From assembly GCA_963812415.1 (NCBI GenBank), contig CAWEVH010000013.1, positions 1-64,000 of the forward strand: a DNA stretch of 64,000 bases, read 5' to 3'. The translations under genes and the position numbers were made by a program. Of this stretch, positions 32,679 to 40,959 are shown one piece after another; position 1 is the first letter of the stretch, and the number at the start of each line of letters is the position of its first letter. Source of the DNA: JACVRW01 sp963812415. Its GTDB lineage: Bacteria > Actinomycetota > Thermoleophilia > Solirubrobacterales > Thermoleophilaceae. A model generated the notes under the pieces. The model saw nothing but the letters and a program-made list of their open reading frames with translations. It was not told the origin of the DNA and made no database searches.

Positions 32679-34388
32679 ATGACGGTCTCGCGCCTCGCCC
32701 TCGCCAGCCCGACCGAAGACGGCAGCCTCTCCGACGAGGTCGAGCTCTACCAGCGCACCTACAACACGCTGCTGCGCTCCAGCGGGGAGACGCAGCTGCG
32801 GGTGCTCGAGTCCTCGCACCGGGCGATGGGCTCGAGCCTGCACCCGCTGGCGGACTCGGACGAGCTCGACCTGGGCGCGTTCATCTACGCGATCCGGCGC
32901 CTGCCCGACGGGATCGTGGACGTCGAGCTCGTGATCATGGGCCAGGAGGCGGAGGTGTTCGCGGCCAACGGGATCGACATCGAGTCCTGGGAGGAGGCGG
33001 ACTCCCCGGCGCGGCGGCGGCGCTGGCACGACGCGGGCGACGGCACGCACGCCGTCCTGCTCGCGAGCGCCTCGGACGTCGACGACCTGATCCCCACGCT
33101 GGTGGCGTTCCAGATCGAGTGGAACAAGCTGCGCGTGCACCAGCGCACGGCGGGCTGGCCGGTGCCGGGCTACCCCTCGCCGGCCGAGTTCGCGCAGGCG
33201 CTCGGCGGCCAGGAGGACGACTGGGAGCGGCTGCGCGAGGCCTGGGGCGAGCGCTTCTACGACCGGCTCGCGCTGAACGCCGAGGAGCGCATGGCGATCC
33301 GCGTGCGCATGCTCGGCGGTACGCAGGTGGGCTACGCGCGCATGACGCGGCGCTGGTGGCGGCCGGTGCAGGAGCGGCTCGCCGCCGAGGGCTACGAGGA
33401 CCGGCCGATCTACTTCGTGAGCTCCAACACCCACAGCCTCGTGAACATCGCGACGGGCGCGCCGCGGCAGGTGGAGAGCCAGCTGGTGGACTTCGCCAGG
33501 CGGCTGCCGGCGGACGACATCCTGCGCCAGGAGCTCGACCTCTTCCAGGAGGGCCGCACCGAGGGCTCGTGGGAGAACTACCTCTACTTCGTCGGACGTC
33601 TCTACTTCGACTCGCGCGGCGACGAGGGCCGGGCGGAGCTGCGCCGGCTCGAGCAGGAGACCGGCGTGGCCCACCTGCCGAGCCAGACCGCGCTCAGGGT
33701 CCCCGCGCAGCTGATGCCGGTGGCCACGCTGATCCCCGAGCGGCTCGACCCCCGGATCGGCGACGTCGATCCCGAGGCGCTCCGGGGGAGCGAGGCCGTG
33801 ATCGTGAACATCGACTATCCGCTCGGGGTGGCGGCCTACAACATCCTGCGCGAGGTCGCCGTCGCGAGCGCGGCCCTGCGCGGCGTGTACGTGCTCGGCA
33901 AGGCGGCCACGCTCAACGCGGACGTGGGCGACGTGATGCTCTCGAGCGTCGTGCACGACGAGCATTCGGGCTCGACCTACTGGCTCGACAACGCCTTCGG
34001 GGTGGAGGACCTGATGGGCGACCTGCGCTTCGGCAGCGGCCTCGACAACCAGCGTGCGGTAACCGTCAAGAGCACCTTCCTCCAGAACCGCGCCTACCTC
34101 GACTTCTACTACCGGGAGGCGTTCACGGTGGTGGAGATGGAGGCCGGCCCGTACTGCAACGCGCTCTACGAGATCGCGGACACGGACCGCCATCCGGTGG
34201 GCGAGGCGGTGAACTTCTCGAAGCTCCCGCTCGACTTCGGCATCCTGCACTACGCCTCCGACACCCCCTACACGCAGGCCCGCACGCTCGGCGCTCGTGG
34301 CCTGTCCTACTACGGCCTGGACTCCACCTACGCGGCCTCGCTGGCGATCCTGCGGCGGGTGCTGCGGCTCGAGGGCGCGCTGCGCTGA
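32679..34388 (+). CDS. Large conserved protein of unknown function in the nucleoside operon; C-terminus loosely phosphorylase-like
   Basis: A 569-residue protein I cannot assign. It has no signal peptide or membrane segment. The N-terminal ~390 residues are mixed alpha/beta with conserved-looking patches (YQRTYNTLLRSSGETQLRVL, IYFVSSNTHSLVNIATGAPR, GSWENYLYFVGRLYFDSRGD). The C-terminal ~180 residues (AVIVNIDYPLGVAAYNILRE, VYVLGKAATLNADVGDVMLS, FTVVEMEAGPYCNALYEIAD) echo nucleoside-phosphorylase logic: a glycine-rich strand, a GDV loop and a VEMEAG motif like the VEMEA ribose/purine site. It starts two bases after the permease stop, so it is probably part of nucleoside catabolism. That role is inference. 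Confidence 0.6.
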   Translation: MTVSRLALASPTEDGSLSDEVELYQRTYNTLLRSSGETQLRVLESSHRAMGSSLHPLADSDELDLGAFIYAIRRLPDGIVDVELVIMGQEAEVFAANGIDIESWEEADSPARRRRWHDAGDGTHAVLLASASDVDDLIPTLVAFQIEWNKLRVHQRTAGWPVPGYPSPAEFAQALGGQEDDWERLREAWGERFYDRLALNAEERMAIRVRMLGGTQVGYARMTRRWWRPVQERLAAEGYEDRPIYFVSSNTHSLVNIATGAPRQVESQLVDFARRLPADDILRQELDLFQEGRTEGSWENYLYFVGRLYFDSRGDEGRAELRRLEQETGVAHLPSQTALRVPAQLMPVATLIPERLDPRIGDVDPEALRGSEAVIVNIDYPLGVAAYNILREVAVASAALRGVYVLGKAATLNADVGDVMLSSVVHDEHSGSTYWLDNAFGVEDLMGDLRFGSGLDNQRAVTVKSTFLQNRAYLDFYYREAFTVVEMEAGPYCNALYEIADTDRHPVGEAVNFSKLPLDFGILHYASDTPYTQARTLGARGLSYYGLDSTYAASLAILRRVLRLEGALR

Positions 34389-34417
34389 GTCGATCCGCGG
34401 AAGAGTCGAACCGTCGC

Positions 34418-34810
34418 ATGCTGCGGGCGCGCGACGCGATGGATCGCGACTACGCGAAGCCGCTCGACATCCCTGCCCTGGCGCGCATCGCGTACGTCTC
34501 CGAAGCGCACTTCATCCGCGTCTTTCGCGCCACCTTCGGCGAGACTCCGCACCGCTACCTGCAGCGCCGCCGGGTCGAGCGCGCGATGTTCCTGCTGCGG
34601 GAGACCGACCGCAGCGTGACCGAGATCTGCTTCGACGTGGGCTTCGCGAGCCTGGGGACGTTCAGCCGGACCTTCACCGACATCGTGGGAGAGTCGCCGA
34701 CCACCTATCGCTGGCGGGCCGAGGACCTCCGAGCTGTCCCGGCCTGCTTCATGAAGGCCTGGACGAGACCGAGCAGTTTTGGAGAAGCGCAGGGGCGGAG
34801 CCGACACTAG
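34418..34810 (+). CDS. AraC-family transcriptional regulator (DNA-binding domain only)
   Basis: A 130-residue protein made of the AraC double helix-turn-helix: LDIPALARIAYVSEAHFIRV with FRATFGETPHRYLQRRRVER, and SVTEICFDVGFASLGTFSRT with FTDIVGESPTTYR. No sensor domain is present, as in the short MarA/SoxS-like group. The ATG at 34418 is chosen; upstream in-frame sequence is not family-like. It is followed ten bases later by a VOC-family gene, an AraC/glyoxalase pair seen often in actinobacteria, where the VOC protein may handle or sense the ligand. Confidence 0.88.
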   Translation: MLRARDAMDRDYAKPLDIPALARIAYVSEAHFIRVFRATFGETPHRYLQRRRVERAMFLLRETDRSVTEICFDVGFASLGTFSRTFTDIVGESPTTYRWRAEDLRAVPACFMKAWTRPSSFGEAQGRSRH

Positions 34811-34820
34811 CCTCGCTCCC

Positions 34821-35282
34821 ATGCCAAACAGGATCACTCATACACAGGTCTACGTGCTCGATCAGGACGAGGCGCTCGACTTCTACGTCGGGAAGCTCGG
34901 CTTCGAGCTGAACACCGATGCCGACCTCGGCTTCATGCGCTGGCTGACCGTCAACTTCCCCGGTCAGCCCGACCAGCAGCTGCTGCTGGAGAAGCCGGGT
35001 CCGCCGGCACACGACGACGCGACGGCCGAGCAGATTCGCGAGCTCGTCACGAAGGGCGCGCTGGGCATGGCGGCGATCATCGCGGTGGACGACGTCCACG
35101 CGACCTACCGGGAGCTCGTGGCCCAGGGCGTCGAATTCACCGAGGAGCCGACGGAGCGCTTCTACGGCACCGATTGCGGCCTGCGCGACCCGTTCGGGAA
35201 TCCGCTCCGGATCGGAACGCCGAAGGAGGGGCCGATCGAGGTGCCGGACGCGTCCGAGCTCGAGGCCGGGAACGCATCCTGA
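34821..35282 (+). CDS. VOC-family (glyoxalase/bleomycin-resistance-like) protein
   Basis: A 153-residue vicinal-oxygen-chelate protein. The first beta-alpha-beta module begins ITHTQVYVLDQDEALDFYVG with a likely metal His, and the second ends FYGTDCGLRDPFGNPLRIGT with the Asp-Pro-Gly/Asn signature of the family. A loop, GPPAHDDATAEQIRELVTKG, lies between. Function among dioxygenases, glyoxalases and binding proteins cannot be decided. It is coupled to the AraC regulator just upstream. The ATG at 34821 matches the family start. Confidence 0.85.
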   Translation: MPNRITHTQVYVLDQDEALDFYVGKLGFELNTDADLGFMRWLTVNFPGQPDQQLLLEKPGPPAHDDATAEQIRELVTKGALGMAAIIAVDDVHATYRELVAQGVEFTEEPTERFYGTDCGLRDPFGNPLRIGTPKEGPIEVPDASELEAGNAS

Positions 35283-35354
35283 CCTGAGCTCGGCGGAGCC
35301 CACCCGGTCTGGGCTGGGTGGGGACGGGCCCGACCGGCCCCTCCCGGCCTAGCG

Positions 35355-35374
35355 TCCTGGCTTTGTAGCCAGGA
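35355..35374. terminator. 8-bp perfect hairpin between convergent genes
   Basis: TCCTGGCT-TTGT-AGCCAGGA forms a perfect stem with a four-base loop in the 135-base gap between a gene ending at 35282 (+) and one ending at 35418 (-). Its place between two convergent stops suggests a bidirectional transcription terminator. There is no T-run on either side, so it may need Rho or act mainly as an RNA-stabilising hairpin. A second weak stem CACCC/GGGTG lies just upstream near 35300-35320. Confidence 0.5.
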
Positions 35375-35417
35375 GCGACCAAACTCAGGACGGCTGCGCC
35401 CTGCCGGGGGACCGCCG

Positions 35418-35927
35418 TCAGCGCGGGTCGGGCTCCCACGGATGCAGCCTCGGCCTCCAGGCCGGCACTCCGGCCCGGTAGGCGGCGTACTCGTCGCCGA
35501 ACTGGCGCGCCAGCGTGGGTTCCTCGTAGAGCCGGACGAAGGCGGCGACGACGGTCATGAACACGGCGGCGTAGGCGAGCAGGACCGGACGACCAAGCAC
35601 GAGCGCCTGGCCGAGGATCGCCGTCGCCACCGCCACGTACATCGGGTTGCGGACGTAGCGGTAGAGCCCGCCGACCACGAGCCGTTCGGTCGGGGCCACG
35701 GGTGCGGGCGTGCCGAGGCCCTCGACCACGAAGCGGGCGAAGGCGTGCAGGAGCACGCCGACGCCCGCCGCGATCAGGATCAGACCGAGGGCCTGAGCGG
35801 GCCACACGGCGAGCTCGTCGTTCAGCTCCCAGCCCGTGAGGAGCCAGGGCACGAGGCCCGCCATCACGCCCGGCGCCAGCGCGAGGAAGACGAGGCTCCC
35901 CGCGGCGGCCCGGGCGCGGGCGCTCAT
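35418..35927 (-). CDS. Integral-membrane isoprenylcysteine/phospholipid methyltransferase-like protein
   Basis: A 169-residue membrane protein with about four hydrophobic helices (LVFLALAPGVMAGLVPWLL, ALGLILIAAGVGVLLHAFAR, VAVATAILGQALVLGRPVLL). It has the SAM-binding C-terminal motif of the ICMT/PEMT family: LVVGGLYRYVRNPMYVAV and later EEPTLARQFGDEYAAYRAGV with RxPR-type ending. The substrate is unknown; many bacterial members methylate lipids or are uncharacterised. Its ATG overlaps the stop of the aldehyde dehydrogenase-like gene (ATGA), so it is the last gene of the deoC operon on the minus strand. Confidence 0.8.
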   Translation of the reverse strand: MSARARAAAGSLVFLALAPGVMAGLVPWLLTGWELNDELAVWPAQALGLILIAAGVGVLLHAFARFVVEGLGTPAPVAPTERLVVGGLYRYVRNPMYVAVATAILGQALVLGRPVLLAYAAVFMTVVAAFVRLYEEPTLARQFGDEYAAYRAGVPAWRPRLHPWEPDPR

Positions 35928-36736
35928 GCGCCGATCGGATGCCAGGCCGTCTTCAGCTCGGTCACGGCCTCGAGCCGCGTGAGGGCGTCGGCCGTGGCGG
36001 CGTCGTAGCTGGCCGCCGGCGTGCTGTGACGCACGCGCGTGACGCTCTCGGCGGCCAGGCGGTCGACCTCCGCGCGCAGCGCGGCCGGGGCCCCGCAGGT
36101 GACGATCGCGTTCAGCCCGTGGTGGGCCGCGAGCGCCGTGGTCAGCTCCTCGCGGCGGCCGCTCAGCAGGTTCACGACGCCGCCCGGCACGTCCGAGATC
36201 CCGAGCACCTCGCCCAGGTCGAGCCCCGCCAGCGGCCCGGGCTCCGAGAGCACGGCCACCACGGCGTTGCCGGCGGCCAGCGCGGGCGCGATCTCCGCCA
36301 CGAGCCCGAGCAGCTCGGGCTCGTCGGGTGCCACGACGCCGACCACGCCCGTCGGCTCCGGCAGCGAGAAGGACAGGAAGGGCGCGGCCACAGGATTGAT
36401 GCCGCCGAGCGCCGGCTGGAGCTTGTCGGTCCAGCCGGCGTAGTGGACGAGGACGTCGATCGCCGCGCCGACCTCGGCGGGGTCGACGCCGAAGTGGCCC
36501 GCGCGCGACTCGAGCGCCTCCGCCGCGCGGTAGAGGATCTGGCCGCGGTTGTAGGCGCTGCGCGCCGCCCAGGGGCCGGCGGCCGCGCGGGCGGCCTTGA
36601 CCGCGTCGCGCACGTCCTTGCGCGAGGCGCGGGGGACGTTCAGCTCGCCGGCGCGGTCGTAGCGCCCCGACTCCGAGCGCACGAACGCGCCGCCCACGTA
36701 GAGCTTGTAGGTCTTCCTGACGGCGAGCCGGCTCAC
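35924..36736 (-). CDS. Short aldehyde dehydrogenase-like protein lacking the catalytic half
   Basis: A 270-residue ALDH-fold relative. KTYKLYVGGAFVRSESGRYD, AARAAAGPWAARSAYNRGQI, VLVHYAGWTDKLQPALGGIN and LPEPTGVVGVVAPDEPELLG match the N-terminal coenzyme-binding half. It then has DVPGGVVNLLSGRREELTTA but ends soon after, without the catalytic Cys motif (GQxC) or the Glu-containing LELGGK. It is probably not an active dehydrogenase by itself. Tight overlaps with the full-length ALDH upstream (GTGA) and the methyltransferase downstream show it is a maintained operon member, perhaps a regulatory or structural partner. Confidence 0.8.
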   Translation of the reverse strand: MSRLAVRKTYKLYVGGAFVRSESGRYDRAGELNVPRASRKDVRDAVKAARAAAGPWAARSAYNRGQILYRAAEALESRAGHFGVDPAEVGAAIDVLVHYAGWTDKLQPALGGINPVAAPFLSFSLPEPTGVVGVVAPDEPELLGLVAEIAPALAAGNAVVAVLSEPGPLAGLDLGEVLGISDVPGGVVNLLSGRREELTTALAAHHGLNAIVTCGAPAALRAEVDRLAAESVTRVRHSTPAASYDAATADALTRLEAVTELKTAWHPIGA

Positions 36737-38193
36737 GACAGCCTCACGTAGGGCCGCAGGCCGGCGGGGCCGCCCTCGCGACCGAAGCCGCTCTCCTTGT
36801 AGCCGCCGAAGGCGGCCGTCGGGTCGAACTTGTTGTAGGTGTTCTGCCAGACCACCCCGGCCTGGAGCGCGCTCGCCACCTCGAAGGCCTTCGAGCCCTT
36901 GTCGGTCCAGATGCCGGCCGCGAGGCCGTAGGTCGAGTTGTTGGCCTTCTCGATCGCCTCGGCCTGGGTGCGGAAGGTCATCACCGACACCACCGGGCCG
37001 AAGATCTCCTCGACCGCGATCCGGTGCGCGGGAGCCACCTCGGTGAAGATGGTTGGAGCGAACCACCAGCCGCGCTGGGGCAGCTCGCAGGCCACCGTCC
37101 GCCGCAGCGCGCCCTCCTCCTCGCCGGCCGTCACGAGCGCCTCGATGCGCTCGAGCTGCTCGGCGGAGTTGATCGCCCCGACGTCGGTGTTCTTGTCGAG
37201 CGGGTCGCCCAGGCGCAGCCGCCCCATGCGCTCCCAGAGCTTGCCCACCACCACGTCGGCCACGCTCTCCTGGATCAAGAGCCGCGAGCCGGCGCAGCAG
37301 ACGTGACCCTGGTTGAAGAAGATGCCGTTCACGATCCCCTCGACTGCCTGGTCGAGCGCGGCGTCCTCGAACACGACGTTCGCTGACTTGCCGCCGAGCT
37401 CGAGGGTGAGCGAGATCCCGGTGCCGGCGAGCGCGGCCTGGATGTCCTTGCCGACCGCGGTGGAGCCGGTGAACGCGACCTTGTCGATTCCGTCGGCGCG
37501 CACCAGCGCCGCGCCGGTGGCGCCGTCGCCGGGCACGATCTGCACGACCCCCGGCGGCAGCTCGGCCTCCTGGCAGATCTCGGCGAGCAGCAGGGCGCTC
37601 AGCGGCGTGGTCTCCGCCGGTTTCAGCACGGCGGTGTTGCCGCACGCGAGCGCCGGGGCGAGCTTCCAGGCGGCCATCAGGAGGGGGAAGTTCCAGGGCA
37701 CGATCTGGGCGGCGACCCCGAGCGGCGTCGCCTCGCGGCCGGCGAGCCCGTAGGAGAGCTTGTCCGCCCAACCCGCGTAGTGGAAGAAGTGCGCGGCGGC
37801 GAGCGGGACGTCGACGTCGCGCGACTCGCGGATCGGCTTGCCGCCATCCATCGACTCCACCACGGCGAGCTCCCGTGCGCGCTCCTGGATCAGGCGCGCC
37901 ACGCGGAACAGGTACTTGCCGCGCTCGAGCCCGCTGAGGGCCGCCCAGCCCGGCTGGGCCGCGCGCGCCGCGGCGATCGCGCCGCGCACGTCCTCGGGGC
38001 CGGCGAACGCGACCTCGGCCACGGGCTCCTCGGTGGACGGGCTCACGCTCGGCACGCGCGTGCCGTCCTTCGGGTCGACGAACTCGCCGTTCACGAACAG
38101 CCCGTACGAGTCGCGCAGGCGAACGTGGTCGGGGGACTCGGGCGCGGGGGCGTAGTCCCAGACGATGCGTGTGCGGGTCTCCTGGGTGCTCAT
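36733..38193 (-). CDS. NAD(P)-dependent aldehyde dehydrogenase
   Basis: A full 486-residue ALDH. It has the coenzyme site QIVPWNFPLLMAAWKLAPAL, FTGSTAVGKDIQ, the catalytic Glu in SLTLELGGKSANVVFEDA and the catalytic Cys in FFNQGHVCCAGSRLLIQE, plus EEIFGPVVSVMTF. It starts at 38193, overlapping the deoC stop (ATGA). In a deoC operon the likely substrate is acetaldehyde from deoxyribose-5-phosphate cleavage, giving acetate; this is inferred from context. Confidence 0.92.
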   Translation of the reverse strand: MSTQETRTRIVWDYAPAPESPDHVRLRDSYGLFVNGEFVDPKDGTRVPSVSPSTEEPVAEVAFAGPEDVRGAIAAARAAQPGWAALSGLERGKYLFRVARLIQERARELAVVESMDGGKPIRESRDVDVPLAAAHFFHYAGWADKLSYGLAGREATPLGVAAQIVPWNFPLLMAAWKLAPALACGNTAVLKPAETTPLSALLLAEICQEAELPPGVVQIVPGDGATGAALVRADGIDKVAFTGSTAVGKDIQAALAGTGISLTLELGGKSANVVFEDAALDQAVEGIVNGIFFNQGHVCCAGSRLLIQESVADVVVGKLWERMGRLRLGDPLDKNTDVGAINSAEQLERIEALVTAGEEEGALRRTVACELPQRGWWFAPTIFTEVAPAHRIAVEEIFGPVVSVMTFRTQAEAIEKANNSTYGLAAGIWTDKGSKAFEVASALQAGVVWQNTYNKFDPTAAFGGYKESGFGREGGPAGLRPYVRLS

Positions 38194-39077
38194 TCCCTCG
38201 AGAAGTCCTCTGGCCGCGCGTAGCGGCCGGTCTGGGTCTTCTGATACTGCATCAGCAGGTCGTTCAGGAGCGAGGAGGCGCCGATCCGGAAGCGGTCGGG
38301 GGTGAGCCATTCGTCCCCGAGCGTCTCCTTCACGAGCACGAGCCGGTGCAGGGCGGACTTGCTGCTCGACACCCCGCCGGCCGCCTTCATGCCCACGGCC
38401 CGGCCGCTGCGCTCGGCGTAGTCGCGGATCGCCTCGAGCATCACGAGCGTCACGCCCGGCGTGGCGCCGCTGGCCGCCTTGCCGGTGGAGGTCTTGATGA
38501 AGTCCGCGCCCGACTCCATCGCCAGCATCGAGGCGTGCCGGACGTGGTCGTAGGAACCGAGCTCGGCGGTCTCGATGATCACCTTCAGGTGGGCGTCGCC
38601 GCAGGCCTCCTTCACACGCACGATCTCCTCCATCACGCGCGTGTCGTCGCCGGCGAGGAAGGCCTCGCGCGAGATCACCATGTCGATCTCCTCGGCGCCG
38701 GCCGCCACGGCCTCCTCGGTGTCGCGCAGCTTGAGCTCGATCGATGCCTGGCCGCTCGGGAACGCCGTGGAGACCGACGCCGCCCTCACCCCGGTGCCCT
38801 CGAGCGCCTCGCGCACCACGCCGATCAGCGACGGGTACACGCAGACGGCCGCGCAGGACGGGATCTCCGGGATCGTGGGCGCGGGGCAGACCGCCTTGGC
38901 GCACAGGTGGCGCACCTTGCCGGGCGTGTCGGCGCCCTCGAGCGTCGTGAGGTCGGTCATCGACACGGCCAGGCGGATGCCCTGCTGCTTCGCGGTCGTC
39001 TTGATCGAGCGCTTGCCGAGCGTGGCGGCGCGCTCCTCGATGCCGACGCGGTCGACGTGGGGGAGCCTGCGGATCAC
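38190..39077 (-). CDS. deoC: Deoxyribose-phosphate aldolase
   Basis: Cleaves 2-deoxyribose-5-phosphate to acetaldehyde and glyceraldehyde-3-phosphate. The Schiff-base Lys lies in DFIKTSTGKAASGATPG, with the second Lys in AVGMKAAGGVSS. Other family segments are AVCVYPSLIGVVREAL, GAEEIDMVISREAFL and HLKVIIETAELGS. The GTG at 39077 starts a 295-residue protein of the longer actinobacterial type. The divergent deoB start lies only 14 bases away, so the two must have short or no leaders. It heads an operon with two ALDH-type genes and a membrane methyltransferase. Confidence 0.94.
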   Translation of the reverse strand: MIRRLPHVDRVGIEERAATLGKRSIKTTAKQQGIRLAVSMTDLTTLEGADTPGKVRHLCAKAVCPAPTIPEIPSCAAVCVYPSLIGVVREALEGTGVRAASVSTAFPSGQASIELKLRDTEEAVAAGAEEIDMVISREAFLAGDDTRVMEEIVRVKEACGDAHLKVIIETAELGSYDHVRHASMLAMESGADFIKTSTGKAASGATPGVTLVMLEAIRDYAERSGRAVGMKAAGGVSSSKSALHRLVLVKETLGDEWLTPDRFRIGASSLLNDLLMQYQKTQTGRYARPEDFSRE

Positions 39078-39091
39078 CCTTTGAGTATGGC

Positions 39092-40274
39092 GTGCCCGGC
39101 CTCCGTGGCTATCGTCGCGCAATCGCACGTGCGGCCGTCATCGTCCTCGACGCCTGCGGCGTCGGCGCCCTTCCCGACGCCGGCGACTACGCGGGCGACG
39201 AGGGCTCGAACACCCTGGCCCATCTCGCCGAGCACGTGGGCGGCCTCGAGCTGCCCGTGCTCGAGCGGCTCGGCCTCGGCTCGATCATCCCGATCCGCGG
39301 GGTCGCGCCCGCCGACGACCCCGTGGTCCACGGGCGGCTCCACCCGCTCGGGCCCGGCAAGGAGTCGACCACCGGCCACTGGGAGCTGATGGGCGTGGTG
39401 CCGCAGCACCCGTTGCCGACCTACCCGGAGGGCTTCCCGCCCGACGGTGATCGAGACGCTCGAGCGGGTGACCGGCCGGCGCTTCTGCTGCAACCGCCCG
39501 TACAGCGGCACCGAGGTGATCGAGCACTTCGGCGAGCATCACCTGGCCACGGGCGAGCTGATCCTCTACACCTCGGCCGACTCCGTGCTCCAGATCGCCG
39601 CGCACGTGGACGTGCTCGACGAGCCCGGCCTGTACGCGGCCTGCGAGGCGGCCCGCGAGGCGATGACGGGCGAGCACGCGGTCGGCCGCGTGATCGCACG
39701 GCCGTTCGAGGGGCGGCCGGGCGCCTTCGAGCGCCGCGAGGGCAGGCGCGACTACGCGGCCGAGCCGCCCGGGCGCTCCTACCTCGAGGAGCTCCAGGCC
39801 GCGGGGGTGGCGGTGCACGGGGTGGGGAAGATCCGCGACCTGTTCGCCGGCGTGGGGATCGACGCGAAGCACGACGGCGGCACCAACGCCAAGGGGATCG
39901 CGGCGACCACCGAGCTGCTGCGCTCGCTCGACTCCGGCCTGATCTTCGTGAACCTCGTGGAGACCGACCAGGTCTACGGCCACCGGCACGACGCGGAGGG
40001 CTTCCACGACGCGCTCAAGCAGATCGACGCCGCGGTGGGCGAGTGGCTCGAGCTGCTGCGCGACGACGACCTGCTCGTCCTGACGGCCGACCACGGCGTC
40101 GACCCGGACGCGCCGCACACCGACCACACGCGCGAGTACGCGCCCCTCCTGGCCGTCTTCCCCGCACATGACGGCCGGCGCCACGACGGCCCGCTCGCCG
40201 ACGTGGGCGCGAGCGTGCTGCGCTGGCTCACAGGACGCGAGGCCGGGGCGCTGCCGGGCGATCCGTTCCTCTGA
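39092..40274 (+). CDS. deoB: Phosphopentomutase (frameshifted)
   Basis: Interconverts (deoxy)ribose-1-phosphate and 5-phosphate, linking the phosphorylases to DeoC. The alkaline-phosphatase-like metal motifs are AAVIVLDACGVGALPDAGDY and GSNTLAHLAE at the N-terminus, KESTTGHWELMGV, and VLTADHGVDPDAPHTDHTRE at the C-terminus. The protein changes frame by +1 at CCC 39440-39442: dropping one C reads TYPEGFPPTVIETLERVTGR and gives 393 residues, normal for DeoB. The start GTG at 39092 is the only good one in frame. Confidence 0.9.
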
Positions 40275-40932
40275 CCGCCGCCACGAAGCGCTCGAGCTTG
40301 TCCGGGTCGAGGTCGAAGCCCGGGCCGCTGCGCAGCCCCGAGCACACGTCGACGCCGAAGGGCCCGACCGTGGCAACCGCCTCGGCGGCGTTCTCGGGTC
40401 GCAGGCCGCCGGCGAGGAACAGCGGCACGTCCACCCCCTCGCGGATCCGGCGGCTGATCTCCCAGTCGTGGCGGCGGCCGGTGCCGCCGAGCTCCTTCAC
40501 CTCGAGCGACGGATTGCCGGAGTCGAGCAGGATGGCGTCCACCTCCGGCGCCAGGGCGCGCGCCTCGTCGAGCGACTCGGGGCCGACCACGTGCACGACC
40601 TGCACGAGCTTCACGCCCGGGAGCGCCCGGCGAAGCTCGCCGTGGGCGCCCACCGGCAGCGCGTCGACGAGCTGCAGCGCCCGTGGGCGGATCCGGCGGG
40701 ACTGCTCCACCAGCGCGTCGACCTCCTGAAGCGAGGTGAGCAGGAATGCGTCGACACCCGGAGGCACCGCGGCCGCCAGCTCCGCGGCCAGCTCGTCGGG
40801 GATCACGCCGGGCCCGCTCGGCATGGCGGACACGAGGCCGAGCGCGTGGGCGCCCGCATCGATCGCCATCCACGCCTCGTCCGTGCTCTTGATGCAGCAG
40901 ACCTTGATCCTGGGGCGGCCGGTGGCGTGCAC
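40228..40932 (-). CDS. Phosphoribosylanthranilate isomerase-like protein (TrpF family)
   Basis: A 234-residue TIM-barrel protein of the TrpF family. The catalytic Cys position is in RIKVCCIKSTDEA and the Asp in AILLDSGNPS. Phosphate-binding loops are VDVPLFLAGGLRPENAAEAV and GVDVCSGLRSGPGFDLDPDK. The usual KICG is changed to KVCC, and the gene is not near other trp genes, so it may act on a related phosphoribosyl compound rather than in tryptophan synthesis. Its end overlaps the convergent deoB by 47 bases. Its GTG lies 27 bases from the divergent LOG gene. Confidence 0.8.
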   Translation of the reverse strand: MHATGRPRIKVCCIKSTDEAWMAIDAGAHALGLVSAMPSGPGVIPDELAAELAAAVPPGVDAFLLTSLQEVDALVEQSRRIRPRALQLVDALPVGAHGELRRALPGVKLVQVVHVVGPESLDEARALAPEVDAILLDSGNPSLEVKELGGTGRRHDWEISRRIREGVDVPLFLAGGLRPENAAEAVATVGPFGVDVCSGLRSGPGFDLDPDKLERFVAAVRGTDRPAAPRPRVL

Positions 40933-40959
40933 GACGGGCGCACAATCTACGCTCAACCG
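40933..40959. promoter_or_regulatory. Back-to-back promoters with near-leaderless starts
   Basis: Only 27 bases separate the GTG starts of the TrpF-like (-) and LOG (+) genes. On the plus strand TACGCT (40948-40953) fits an actinobacterial -10 box (TANNNT) ending six bases before the LOG GTG, which predicts a leaderless mRNA. On the minus strand TAGATT (40949-40944) could serve the other gene with a leader of a few bases. No clear -35 boxes are seen. Confidence 0.3.

Noticed and set aside
30912..34388. Single 1158-codon protein joining permease and the unknown gene
   Set aside because: Residues between about 31400 and 32679 in that frame are antisense-like Arg-rich sequence, while permease 2 occupies the region in another frame. 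The true gene starts at ATG 32679.
39092..40274. Programmed frameshifting in deoB and the other split genes
   Set aside because: The shift sites share no slippery heptamer, pause codon or downstream pseudoknot that I can see. The shift is not at a stop codon, and it affects many unrelated genes. An extra base in the sequence is simpler.
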